Shown in pieces: positions 23,390 through 30,881 of a stretch of DNA of 39,372 bases. Source of the stretch: Actinomadura_C sp036008685 (lineage in GTDB: Bacteria; Actinomycetota; Actinomycetes; Streptosporangiales; Streptosporangiaceae); NCBI GenBank assembly GCA_036008685.1, contig DASYNF010000228.1, forward strand, positions 1 to 39,372. The letters run 5' to 3'. The notes under the pieces were generated by a model. The model worked only from the letters and a program-made list of their open reading frames with translations, was not told the DNA's origin and did no database searches. The first letter of the stretch is position 1. Each line of letters starts with the position of its first letter. Position numbers and translations under genes: made by a program.

Positions 23390-25015
23390 ATGCCGGGTCC
23401 TCGTGATCATGATAGGCAACCGGACGATCGTGATCACCATAGCGAACGTGGCCGGCAACGGGTCGCGTGGCGGCAGTGGATCGCGCTGATCGTGCGACAG
23501 CCGTGGATCGTGGCGATCACCGTGGTTCTGGCGCTTGTCATAGCCTACTGGGGATGGGCCCCTGAGGGCTGGCCACTCAAAGGCCAGTGTGGTGGCGGGC
23601 CGAATATCTGGCGGACCCCGGCACCACATCGGGAATGTATTGGAATAAGCGACGGCAGCGACCCTTTCAACGAACCGGACAACAAGAATCCCGCCCAAAA
23701 GGCGATCATCGAGAAAATCAACTCGGTTCAGAGGAAAATCTCGGCAGAGAACAAGGAGGTCGCCAAATCATCACGTTATGTCAAGGTGGTCCTGCTCATG
23801 CCGTTGACGGTCTCCGAGAAGAAGGACTCGGCGATCCCGCTCAGCCAGATCGAGCATAGCCTGGAAGGAGCCTATACGGCTCTGCGCCGCATCAACGGTT
23901 CGACCGTCTTCGGTGATCCAGGCGCGGTCAAACTTCAGTTGCTGCTTGCCAACCAGGGGAGCCGGCAGGAGATCAGCGACCGTTTCGTGAAAAAGGTCCT
24001 CGAAGTCTCCGATCCCAGTCATCCGCTGGTCGGGGTGGTCGGGCTGGGATCGAGCCTCGCGAACACTGACCACCTCGCCGATAAACTGGGGACGGGGCAG
24101 ATCAGGATTCCCATGGTGGGCGCCATCACCTCCTCTGACAGCCTCACCGGACGACAGAATTTCTGGAGCGTATCGCCCAGCAATACCCAGTACGCGCAGG
24201 CGCTCCGGTATTTTCTCACCCACCAGGGTAAGAACCCACTGAGATCCGGCCTGATCGTGTCCGATACCAATAATGATCCCTACACGAGGACGCTTTCCCA
24301 GGCCTTCAAGTCCCGACTCAGGCCCTACCTCAAGTTCCCCGAACTGACCTACACCGGGGGAACGACCGACGCGCGCGCCACTCCCAAGATCTTCGCCCCG
24401 GTGGTCACGAACCTCTGCAACGCCGTCAACGCCCCGAAAACGCCGCTGGACATGGTGCTTTACGCCGGCCGGGTGGCGGACTTCGAGGCCTTCGCCAAAG
24501 CTCTGGAGAATCGTATCTGCAAGGATCATCCCTTGGCCGTGCTGGTCGGAGCGACAGGGTTCGCCGACGCCCAACGCTATGAAGGGATCCTCCGCAACGG
24601 CAATACCACTGTCATCTTCGCCTCCTCCTCCGATCCGGTGCGCTGGGGCCAGAACGGCCCCGGCACACCACCCGACTTCGGGGCATTCGCCGACGCCTTT
24701 GTGAGGTACGGGTTCGAGAGTGCGGACCTGGCCGATGGGCTGGCGATTTCACACCATGACGCGCTCTCGACGGTCGCCATGGCCACCCGGCTCGCAGCTC
24801 AGGGCGAGGACACCCCACAGCCGGAGGACGTGGCGTCCCAGTTCAGCCAGCTCGTCCTCGCCTACAGGGTCCCGGCCGCATCGGGAAGGCTCGAGTTCCA
24901 GAACTCGGCGCGGGGCCGGGCCGTCTCCCGCGTCATCCCCCTCCGGCAGATCGGCACAAGCACCGGTTTCGTACTGCCGAAGGACCTGAAGCCCTACGAA
25001 GTGACCCCCCAATGA
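23390..25015 (+). CDS. Membrane-tethered periplasmic-binding-protein-like sensor
   Basis: 541 residues. A His/Asp/Arg-rich cytoplasmic leader (about 1-30) precedes one transmembrane helix (about 33-52, ending AYWGWAP). The rest is outside. After a Cys-containing linker and an amphipathic helix (residues about 85-105), a type I periplasmic-binding fold follows (residues about 115-510), recognisable by VVLLMPLTVS, VGVVGLGSS, IPMVGAITSSDSLTG, FWSVSPSNTQYAQALRYFL and GLIVSDTNNDPYT. These are the steps of a leucine/amide-binding (Peripla_BP_6) domain. There is no lipobox and no ABC permease or ATPase nearby. A membrane-anchored receptor is therefore more likely than a transport component. GAGGAGG lies 7 bp before the ATG. 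The NTPase gene follows after 41 bp. Confidence 0.85.
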   Translation: MPGPRDHDRQPDDRDHHSERGRQRVAWRQWIALIVRQPWIVAITVVLALVIAYWGWAPEGWPLKGQCGGGPNIWRTPAPHRECIGISDGSDPFNEPDNKNPAQKAIIEKINSVQRKISAENKEVAKSSRYVKVVLLMPLTVSEKKDSAIPLSQIEHSLEGAYTALRRINGSTVFGDPGAVKLQLLLANQGSRQEISDRFVKKVLEVSDPSHPLVGVVGLGSSLANTDHLADKLGTGQIRIPMVGAITSSDSLTGRQNFWSVSPSNTQYAQALRYFLTHQGKNPLRSGLIVSDTNNDPYTRTLSQAFKSRLRPYLKFPELTYTGGTTDARATPKIFAPVVTNLCNAVNAPKTPLDMVLYAGRVADFEAFAKALENRICKDHPLAVLVGATGFADAQRYEGILRNGNTTVIFASSSDPVRWGQNGPGTPPDFGAFADAFVRYGFESADLADGLAISHHDALSTVAMATRLAAQGEDTPQPEDVASQFSQLVLAYRVPAASGRLEFQNSARGRAVSRVIPLRQIGTSTGFVLPKDLKPYEVTPQ

Positions 25016-25056
25016 GCCGCCGAACGCAAGCCGTCGACAGAAAGACGAACTGACAG

Positions 25057-27285
25057 ATGGGCGCCCTCCAGGAGGACGATGAGATCTTCGAAAATGCCTT
25101 GGACAAGGCTCTCGAGGATCTCGGGGAGGAGGCCAGGACGGCCGGATACCCTCTGCACGAGGCCTTGATCAAAGAACTTGGCACAACCGCCTACCAGCAA
25201 CGAGGCAGGGCCTTCGGGCAGTCGGAAGTCGATGGACCTGAGAAGGACTACCGTAAGGCACTCGCCGACGCGTCCATCCCGTGGAGCGGGCGGCCCTGGC
25301 TCGGTTTCCTGCGCTGGGTGGTCGTGATCGCCTTTGTCGGAGTCTTGCTCGGGGCGAATGTGATGCACGGGTATTCCGCCGCCCTCAGCGGCCCTCCCGG
25401 GTCGTACAACGACGTCTCGGTCTTTTCCGGAGCGGTGTTGGGCCAAGCGCTCTTGACCCTCCTCGGGCTGGTCACCCTGTGCCTGGTGGCATATCTGTTC
25501 ATCTGGAAAACGACCAGGCTCAAGCCGGAAGCACTGGTGGCCGGGACCGTGCTCGCGGCGATATGCGCGACGATACTTCTCACCTTCAGCACCCACAGCG
25601 TCGTCGCCAACCTGTCAGATTCGGGGGTCACCCCTGGGTGGGAGCTGCTCGTCTTGATCTTCGCCACGACGACCGACGTCCTCTTCTTCACCGCTCCCAT
25701 ACGACTGTGGTGGCTGACCCACATGCACCCGAGCACCAGGAACGCGTGGCGCCAGCGGGTGCACCTGAAAGAGGAAAACTGGCAGCGCGAGCTCGCGGAG
25801 ACCATAAAATCGATCTTGCGTGAACGACACCCTGCCATCAACGAACGCCGGTTCGAGACGACGTTGAAAACCCAGGACGCCCCGGGTCTGCGCCGGGTCC
25901 GGGACACCACACTGCATGTGGAGAACGAGGCCGAACGGCTCCTCGTCAGGGTGAGCAAGGGCATGGACGGCGGAAGCATCGCCATCTCCGGCCCACGCGG
26001 TGTGGGTAAAACCGAACTTCTGGACACGTTTTGCACAGGACGCAATGCCGTGCCCGACGCACCCGTCGGCATGAGCGTCGTGGTGACCGCGCCCATCGTT
26101 CATGACCGGCGGGAGTTCATGCTCTATCTGTTCACCGAGCTCTGCGAACGCGCACAGACCCTCGAGACCAAGCCACTACGCAACGAGGCGATCAGGCATC
26201 TGCGATGGATCCGGTACCTGCAGACCTCCTCCTCGCAGACCTCGTTGAACGCGACCGTGCGCAGCCTGGGACTCTCAATCAGCCGAGGGACGAGCCTGGC
26301 TCGCGTACCACTGACCTATCCGGAGATCGTCAAGACGCTCAAGGATTTCCTCACCGTGGTGGCCGCTTACTTGGAAGAGCGCAAACAGGCGGGCAGGCTG
26401 GTCATCGGCATCGATGAACTCGACCGAATCCAGCCAGCGGCCAGCGCGCGGGAGTTCCTCAACGAGATCAAGGCGATCTTCGACGTGCGGAACTGTCTGT
26501 TCGTCCTCTCAGTCTCCGATGACGCGCTCCACGAGGCCGACCTGGCCCCGGTGGGGCGACGCGACGTTTTCGACAGCGCCATCGACGAGGTCATCCGAGT
26601 CGAGCCGTTGACCCAGAAAGGCGCCATGGAACTCCTGAATCCCCGGGTCTTGGGCGGGGTGCCGGAGGCCTTCGGCGCGCTGTTCAACTGCCTCGCCGGC
26701 GGCATCCCGCGTGGTCTTCTTCGCAACGCCCGCGCGGCGCTGCTGTTCTCAGGCAAGGAGCAGCACACGCCCCCAGAGGAGGCGCAGGACGAGGGGGAGG
26801 AGCAGCAGGCGCGATCAGGCGAAGTGCCCGAGGAGACGCTGTCCGAGACCACTGAAAGGCTTGTCGCACGCGAACTGGCCAGAATCACCAGCAGCCTCAG
26901 CGCCCAGGCTCCTCCGGTCTTCTTCGGCCCCTTTCACGGGGCCAGCATGCGCGATGGCTCACTCCTGAAGCTCGGTGAACGCCTCACCGAAAGGACCGCC
27001 GGCTCCCCCGAATGGGAAGCCATCGGGATCACCGCCGCCAACCGCCTTTTCTTTCTGGACACCGTGCTGGGGGTCTTCTCCCCGACCCTGAGCGAGGACA
27101 TGATCAGAGATGCGGTCGATCGCGACCCCGACGACACGCGTTCCTTCACGGCCCTGGCGAAGACGGGAAGCTACATCGGTGTGAACGACCACCAGGCTCG
27201 AACCGCCCTCCAGGCCATCAGGGACGCTTGGGGCCTGAAACCGCAGATCCCGGACATCGCTCCACCTCGGCCCCTAGCGCCGTGA
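25057..27285 (+). CDS. Membrane P-loop NTPase, KAP/STAND-like
   Basis: 742 residues. The N-terminal 80 residues are acidic and helical. Four transmembrane helices follow (about 85-105, 122-150, 158-185, 195-222), then a basic linker and an NTPase module. Walker A is GPRGVGKTE (about residue 312). Walker B is LVIGIDELDRI (about 450). A sensor-like FVLSVSDD follows, then DEVIRVEPLT and the GGIPRGLLRNAR element, similar to the (G)-x-P-R motif of KAP/STAND ATPases. An acidic linker (about 570-600) leads to a helical C-terminal domain of about 140 residues with no recognised family. KAP/STAND proteins act as nucleotide switches that oligomerise on a signal. The likely signal source is the co-transcribed receptor gene upstream. 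It is not an ABC ATPase: there is no ABC signature. Confidence 0.85.
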   Translation: MGALQEDDEIFENALDKALEDLGEEARTAGYPLHEALIKELGTTAYQQRGRAFGQSEVDGPEKDYRKALADASIPWSGRPWLGFLRWVVVIAFVGVLLGANVMHGYSAALSGPPGSYNDVSVFSGAVLGQALLTLLGLVTLCLVAYLFIWKTTRLKPEALVAGTVLAAICATILLTFSTHSVVANLSDSGVTPGWELLVLIFATTTDVLFFTAPIRLWWLTHMHPSTRNAWRQRVHLKEENWQRELAETIKSILRERHPAINERRFETTLKTQDAPGLRRVRDTTLHVENEAERLLVRVSKGMDGGSIAISGPRGVGKTELLDTFCTGRNAVPDAPVGMSVVVTAPIVHDRREFMLYLFTELCERAQTLETKPLRNEAIRHLRWIRYLQTSSSQTSLNATVRSLGLSISRGTSLARVPLTYPEIVKTLKDFLTVVAAYLEERKQAGRLVIGIDELDRIQPAASAREFLNEIKAIFDVRNCLFVLSVSDDALHEADLAPVGRRDVFDSAIDEVIRVEPLTQKGAMELLNPRVLGGVPEAFGALFNCLAGGIPRGLLRNARAALLFSGKEQHTPPEEAQDEGEEQQARSGEVPEETLSETTERLVARELARITSSLSAQAPPVFFGPFHGASMRDGSLLKLGERLTERTAGSPEWEAIGITAANRLFFLDTVLGVFSPTLSEDMIRDAVDRDPDDTRSFTALAKTGSYIGVNDHQARTALQAIRDAWGLKPQIPDIAPPRPLAP

Positions 27286-27331
27286 CCTCGTGGAATGCCA
27301 CCGAAGATCGGACAGTCCCGGAGGACGACCG

Positions 27332-28438
27332 TCAGTCGTGAGGCATGGTGAGAATGGGCTTGATGACCTCGCCGCTGTAGGCGGCCTTCGCCGCGTCCTG
27401 GATCCGCTCGAGGGGGAAATACTCCACCAGGCGGTCGAAGGGGAACCGCCCGCCGGCGTAGAGGTCCATCAGCGCGCCGATCAGACGCGGGCTGCGACCG
27501 CTGCCGCCCAGCACGCCGACGATCGTCTTCCCCCACAGCGTGCTCTGGTGGTCGGCGCCGAACTCGGCGCCGGCCGGGGCCCCGCCGACGAGGATGCAGC
27601 TCCCGAGCATGCCGACCGAGTCGACGGCCTGGCGCACCACCGAGATGACCCCGGTGCATTCGAGCGCGTGGTCGGCCGGCCCTCCGCAGATGTCGGCCAC
27701 GGCCCGCACCGGGTCCTCCTGCGCGGCGTTGATGGTGTGGGTCGCGCCCAGTTCCTTGGCCAGAGCCAGGCGCGACTCGTGACGGTCGACGGCGATGATC
27801 ACGGTCGCCGGGGAGTTCCGGGCGGCCATGATCGCCGCCAGCCCCACGGTGCCGGTCCCGTAGACCACGAGCGACGCACCCGGCAGCGGGCGGACGGTGT
27901 TGAAGACCGCGCCGGCACCGGTCGCGACCCCGCACGCCAGCGGCCCCATGAGCTCGACCGGCAACCCGTCGGGGATCGGAACGAGCGCCGAGGCCGTGGT
28001 GAGTGAGTAGGTGGCGAAGGAGGACTGGCCGAAGAAGTGGCTCGCCAGCGGCCGCCCCGTGGTGTCCCGCAGCGCCGAGGGTCCGTCCAGCCGGTGGCCT
28101 CCGCCGACCAGCTCGCCCATCCGCAGGCAGTAGCGCGGCTGGCCGTCGAGGCAGTTGCGGCATGCGCCGCACCAGGGCCAGCCGATGACGACGGCCTGCC
28201 CCTCGCGGACGCTGGTGACCCCCTCCCCCACCGCGGCCACCGTGCCGGCGCCCTCGTGGCCGAGCACCCCCGGCAGCGGGAAGGGCAGGTCTCCGTCACG
28301 GGCGATCCCGTCGGTGTGGCAGAAGCCGGTGGCCGCCACCTTGACGAGAACCTCGCCGGGTCCTGGCTCGTCGAGCTCGACGTCCTTGACGACGAACGCA
28401 CCGTGCAGCTCCTCGACGACGGCCGCGGTGATCTCCAT
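27332..28438 (-). CDS. Zinc-dependent alcohol dehydrogenase (aryl-alcohol type)
   Basis: 368 residues, medium-chain dehydrogenase. Catalytic zinc ligands appear in FCHTD and GHEGAG, with a third ligand Cys in LACGVATGAG. The structural zinc loop has four Cys (CGACRNCLDGQPRYC). The NAD-binding fold shows VVYGTGTVGLAA and an Asp at the end of the second strand (IIAVDR), favouring NAD over NADP. The size and the ACGV motif resemble benzyl/aryl-alcohol dehydrogenases. AGGAGA stands 4-5 bp before the ATG. It is the last gene of the aromatic operon, 40 bp after ligB, and probably interconverts an aromatic alcohol or aldehyde feeding the pathway. Confidence 0.9.
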   Translation of the reverse strand: MEITAAVVEELHGAFVVKDVELDEPGPGEVLVKVAATGFCHTDGIARDGDLPFPLPGVLGHEGAGTVAAVGEGVTSVREGQAVVIGWPWCGACRNCLDGQPRYCLRMGELVGGGHRLDGPSALRDTTGRPLASHFFGQSSFATYSLTTASALVPIPDGLPVELMGPLACGVATGAGAVFNTVRPLPGASLVVYGTGTVGLAAIMAARNSPATVIIAVDRHESRLALAKELGATHTINAAQEDPVRAVADICGGPADHALECTGVISVVRQAVDSVGMLGSCILVGGAPAGAEFGADHQSTLWGKTIVGVLGGSGRSPRLIGALMDLYAGGRFPFDRLVEYFPLERIQDAAKAAYSGEVIKPILTMPHD

Positions 28439-28478
28439 CAGGTCTCCTCTGTTCCTGGCCCTTTCGGACCTGGCCTGG

Positions 28479-29336
28479 TCAGGCCGGCTGCGGTCCGCGG
28501 TTGTCGAACAGGGCCAGGCCGGCGGCCGTGTTGGAGGCGGGGACGTGGTAGGTGGAGTGCACTCGCCGGATCCGGTCGTTCATCGCGCCGCGCATGATCA
28601 GCCACATGATCATCTCGATGCCCTCCGAGCCGGCCTGGCGGATGTAGTCCTCCCGGGAGAGCGCGGTCAGCTTCTCCGGATCCGTCTCGATCGCCTCGAG
28701 GAACATGGCGTCGAACTCCGGATTGATGAGCCCGGCGCGGGCACCGGCGAGCTGGTGGGACATCCCGCCGGTGCCGAAGATCGCCACCTTGGTGTCCGGG
28801 TCGAAGCTCTCCAGCGCCCGCCCGAGCGCCTGTCCGAGCGCGTAGCAGCGCGCGGCCGTGGGCTGCGGGTACTGGATGACGTTGACCATCAACGGAACGA
28901 CAGGGCACGGCCAGGCCTCGCCGGGGTCGGGGCAGTAGATCGACAGCGGCACGGTCAGGCCGTGGTCGACGTCGAGCTCCTGGAAGACGGTCAGGTCGAA
29001 GCCTTCGTCGATCAAGCGCTCGACCAGGTGGAGCGACAACTCCGGGTGACCCACGACGTCCGGCACCGGCCGTCGGCCGTACCCCTCGTCGGCGACCCGG
29101 TAGCCCTCGGCCGTACCGATGCCGAACGTGGGAACGAAGTCCAGGTCGACGCCGTTGGCGTGGTCGTTGTAGACGACGATCGCGACGTCGGGCGTGTGCC
29201 GGGCCATCCACTCCCGGGCCGGCTGGTAGCCGTCGAACAGCGGCTTCCAGTACGGATCCTCGGTCTTGCCACGGTCCATCGCCGCCCCGATCGACGGGAC
29301 GTGCGACGTCGCCAGGCCCCAGATCACCTCAGCCAT
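28479..29336 (-). CDS. ligB: Protocatechuate 4,5-dioxygenase-type extradiol dioxygenase, beta subunit (LigB-like)
   Basis: 285 residues, class III extradiol dioxygenase catalytic subunit. The iron ligands expected for LigB are visible: His12 in TSHVPSIG, His59 in YNDHANG and a Glu in the SEGIEMIMW segment. The catalytic base His is in GTGGMSHQLAG. With LigA it inserts O2 next to the paired hydroxyls of protocatechuate, or of a relative such as gallate or 3-O-methylgallate, and opens the ring at the 4,5 position. The substrate cannot be fixed from sequence. Its ATG overlaps the end of ligA by 8 bp, so both subunits are co-translated. Confidence 0.92.
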   Translation of the reverse strand: MAEVIWGLATSHVPSIGAAMDRGKTEDPYWKPLFDGYQPAREWMARHTPDVAIVVYNDHANGVDLDFVPTFGIGTAEGYRVADEGYGRRPVPDVVGHPELSLHLVERLIDEGFDLTVFQELDVDHGLTVPLSIYCPDPGEAWPCPVVPLMVNVIQYPQPTAARCYALGQALGRALESFDPDTKVAIFGTGGMSHQLAGARAGLINPEFDAMFLEAIETDPEKLTALSREDYIRQAGSEGIEMIMWLIMRGAMNDRIRRVHSTYHVPASNTAAGLALFDNRGPQPA

Positions 29337-29688
29337 GGGTACGTCCTCCCGCCCGCATCGTCGCCACGAACTCCTCCTCGGTCATCCCGGTGAAGACCCC
29401 GCCGAGGTACTGCATGGACTTCCCGTCCATCATCGCCAGCTTGTAGACGTAGAAGATGTTGCCGCCGAGGTCGATCATCGCCTGCCAGTCGCGGCCGATC
29501 ACCGCCTGCCGCTGCTCCGGCGACAGCCCGAACTCCTCGCAGTAGGCCTGCTCGCCGGCCACGAAGCGCTCCCGGTTCTCGGCGAACCGCAGGCTCATGA
29601 ACAACTTGTTCATGCGGAAGCCCCGCCGGCTCGTCTGGCCGTCGAAGACCGGCGTGCCCGGAATGTCGAACTTGTTCTCACCTGTCAT
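29329..29688 (-). CDS. ligA: Protocatechuate 4,5-dioxygenase-type alpha subunit (LigA-like)
   Basis: 119 residues from the ATG at 29688. It is an all-helical small subunit with the features of LigA: KFDIPGTPVFDG at the start, RGFRMNKLFMSLRFAENRE, RDWQAMIDLGGNIFYVYKLA and QYLGGVFTGMTEEEF. LigA caps the active site of LigB and is needed for substrate binding and stability. The start overlaps the end of the small CWCG gene by 11 bp, and the stop overlaps the ligB start by 8 bp. Separate alpha and beta genes, as here, are the Sphingobium-type arrangement. Gallate dioxygenases often have both fused. Confidence 0.9.
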   Translation of the reverse strand: MTGENKFDIPGTPVFDGQTSRRGFRMNKLFMSLRFAENRERFVAGEQAYCEEFGLSPEQRQAVIGRDWQAMIDLGGNIFYVYKLAMMDGKSMQYLGGVFTGMTEEEFVATMRAGGRTHG

Positions 29689-29860
29689 GGATGACACTCC
29701 CGGCCTCGCCGACGGCGTGTTCGTGCTCGTCGAGCCAGTCCCACATCTCACGAGGATGGGTGCTGGTCCAGGTCCGGCCGCACCAGCAGCTGCCCAGCAT
29801 CTCGCCGTCGTACTGGCGGAAGGTGATGCGCAGCTCGCGTCCGGGTTCCGGAGCGGTCAC
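29678..29860 (-). CDS. Small CWCG-motif protein of unknown function, coupled to ligA
   Basis: 60 residues from a GTG at 29860 that shares GTGA with the stop of the isomerase-like gene. It reads TAPEPGRELRITFRQYDGEM, then SCWCGRTW, a Trp-rich stretch (REMWDWLDEHE) and a short tail. The C-W-C-G pair could bind metal or be redox active, but one pair alone is not a zinc ribbon. I do not recognise the family. Both ends overlap real genes by 4 and 11 bp, and it uses high-GC codons like its neighbours. It is therefore very likely translated in stoichiometry with the dioxygenase, perhaps as an iron or reactivation partner (inference). Confidence 0.7.
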   Translation of the reverse strand: MTAPEPGRELRITFRQYDGEMLGSCWCGRTWTSTHPREMWDWLDEHEHAVGEAGSVIHDR

Positions 29861-30135
29861 TTCCGCTCCTGAGGGTGGGTCGCCAGCGCCTCGACGGTGA
29901 CGTCCAGCCACGGCGCCATGGGCAGCGACATGAGCGCGTCGTGCAGCTCGGCCGGGTCGGCGGCCTCGTAGAGGCCGACGGTCGCGTTGCGGCCGGGCAC
30001 CCGCCAGAGCCGCTTGAGGATCCCGGCCGCACGCAGCTCCATGGCACGGGCGCGTTCGCCTGCCCGCAGCTCCTCGCGCTGCTCCGCGGGGGTGGTGGGC
30101 GGGAGGCGGTTTTCGGACCGGACGAGGAACTCCAC
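29857..30135 (-). CDS. Muconolactone delta-isomerase-like protein
   Basis: 92 residues from a GTG at 30135, preceded by AGGAGA. It begins EFLVRSENRLPP and contains ERARAMELRAAGILKRLWRV, then RNATVGLYEAAD and LHDALMSLPMAPWLDVTVEAL. This is the ferredoxin-like CatC/muconolactone isomerase pattern (PF02426 type) at normal length. In the ortho-cleavage pathway this enzyme shifts a double bond in muconolactone. No other ortho-pathway gene is here, so in a meta (4,5) operon it may instead act on a ring-cleavage product as an isomerase or tautomerase. That reassignment is inference. Confidence 0.8.
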   Translation of the reverse strand: MEFLVRSENRLPPTTPAEQREELRAGERARAMELRAAGILKRLWRVPGRNATVGLYEAADPAELHDALMSLPMAPWLDVTVEALATHPQERK

Positions 30136-30173
30136 ATCGTCTCCTGTGTCTGTCGGTTGAGTGGGGGCCGCGC

Positions 30174-30881
30174 TCAGCCGGCGGCCAGTTTGAGCAGGAC
30201 GTCGGCCAGCGCCTCGGGGGCGGTGACCATCGCCTCGTGCCCGGTGTCCAGCTCGTGCACCGGCCAGCCGTGTTCGCGCGCCCGCTCGGCCTGGCCCTGG
30301 AACACCCGCATCCAGGTCACGCATTCGATGAACGCGGCCGGCACGTCGTCGACCGCGCCGGTGAGGCGGAGGGGGTCGGTGTAGGTCTTCCACGGGTGGG
30401 GGGTGAGCCGGGGAGTCAGCCAGTCCACGTCGGCCTGCTCGGTCACCCCCAGCACGGACAGTGAGCGGACGGGGACGAGCCAGCCGAGCCCCGGGCCGGC
30501 GGCGGCCTCGGCCCAGTGGTGGGCCACCGTCTCCGGCTGCAGCTCGAGCGCCGTCTCGCCGTCCGCCCCGACGAAGGCGTCGAGGTAGATCCGCTTGGCG
30601 ACCGCTTCCGGCCGCCGGTCGGCGACGGCGGTGACGATCTGTCCGGCGTAGCTGTGCCCCACCAGCACGACGTCGCGCAGCGCCAGTACGTCCAGCAGCC
30701 GGACGACGTCCTCGACGTGGGTGTCGAGTCCCACCTGCGGTGACAGGAGGTGGGCTCGCTCCGACAGGCCGGTCAGCGTCGGTGCGTGGACCTCGTGCCC
30801 GGCCGCACGCAGCAGCGGGGCGACCCGGTCCCAGCACCATCCGCCGTGCCAGGCCCCGTGGACCAGGACGAACGTGCTCAT
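30174..30881 (-). CDS. Alpha/beta hydrolase (esterase/lactonase-like)
   Basis: 235 residues, cytoplasmic. The fold is shown by FVLVHGAWHGGWCW (oxyanion loop), LTGLSERAH, nucleophile Ser in LVGHSYAGQ, and the catalytic His in DTGHEAMVTAPEAL near the C-terminus. It is close in style to the short HNL/pheophorbidase/MES-like esterases. Its ATG overlaps the Rieske oxygenase stop (ATGA), so it belongs to the same operon. In this setting it could hydrolyse an aromatic ester before ring cleavage or a lactone after it. Standard 4,5-pathways use the unrelated amidohydrolase LigI for the lactone, and LigI is absent here. Confidence 0.88.
   Translation of the reverse strand: MSTFVLVHGAWHGGWCWDRVAPLLRAAGHEVHAPTLTGLSERAHLLSPQVGLDTHVEDVVRLLDVLALRDVVLVGHSYAGQIVTAVADRRPEAVAKRIYLDAFVGADGETALELQPETVAHHWAEAAAGPGLGWLVPVRSLSVLGVTEQADVDWLTPRLTPHPWKTYTDPLRLTGAVDDVPAAFIECVTWMRVFQGQAERAREHGWPVHELDTGHEAMVTAPEALADVLLKLAAG

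Noticed and set aside
22995..23390. Minus-strand frame of about 130 codons in the gap before the receptor gene
   Set aside because: TTG start exactly at the opposite gene's start, no ribosome-binding site, third-position GC lower than real genes here, no motif.
23390..25015. Call as ABC transporter substrate-binding protein
   Set aside because: No permease or ABC ATPase nearby, no lipobox, an N-terminal membrane anchor with a cytoplasmic leader, and coupling to a KAP/STAND-like NTPase.
29857..30135. Evidence for a complete beta-ketoadipate (ortho) pathway
   Set aside because: Only the isomerase-like gene is present; no cycloisomerase, enol-lactonase or intradiol dioxygenase in the window.
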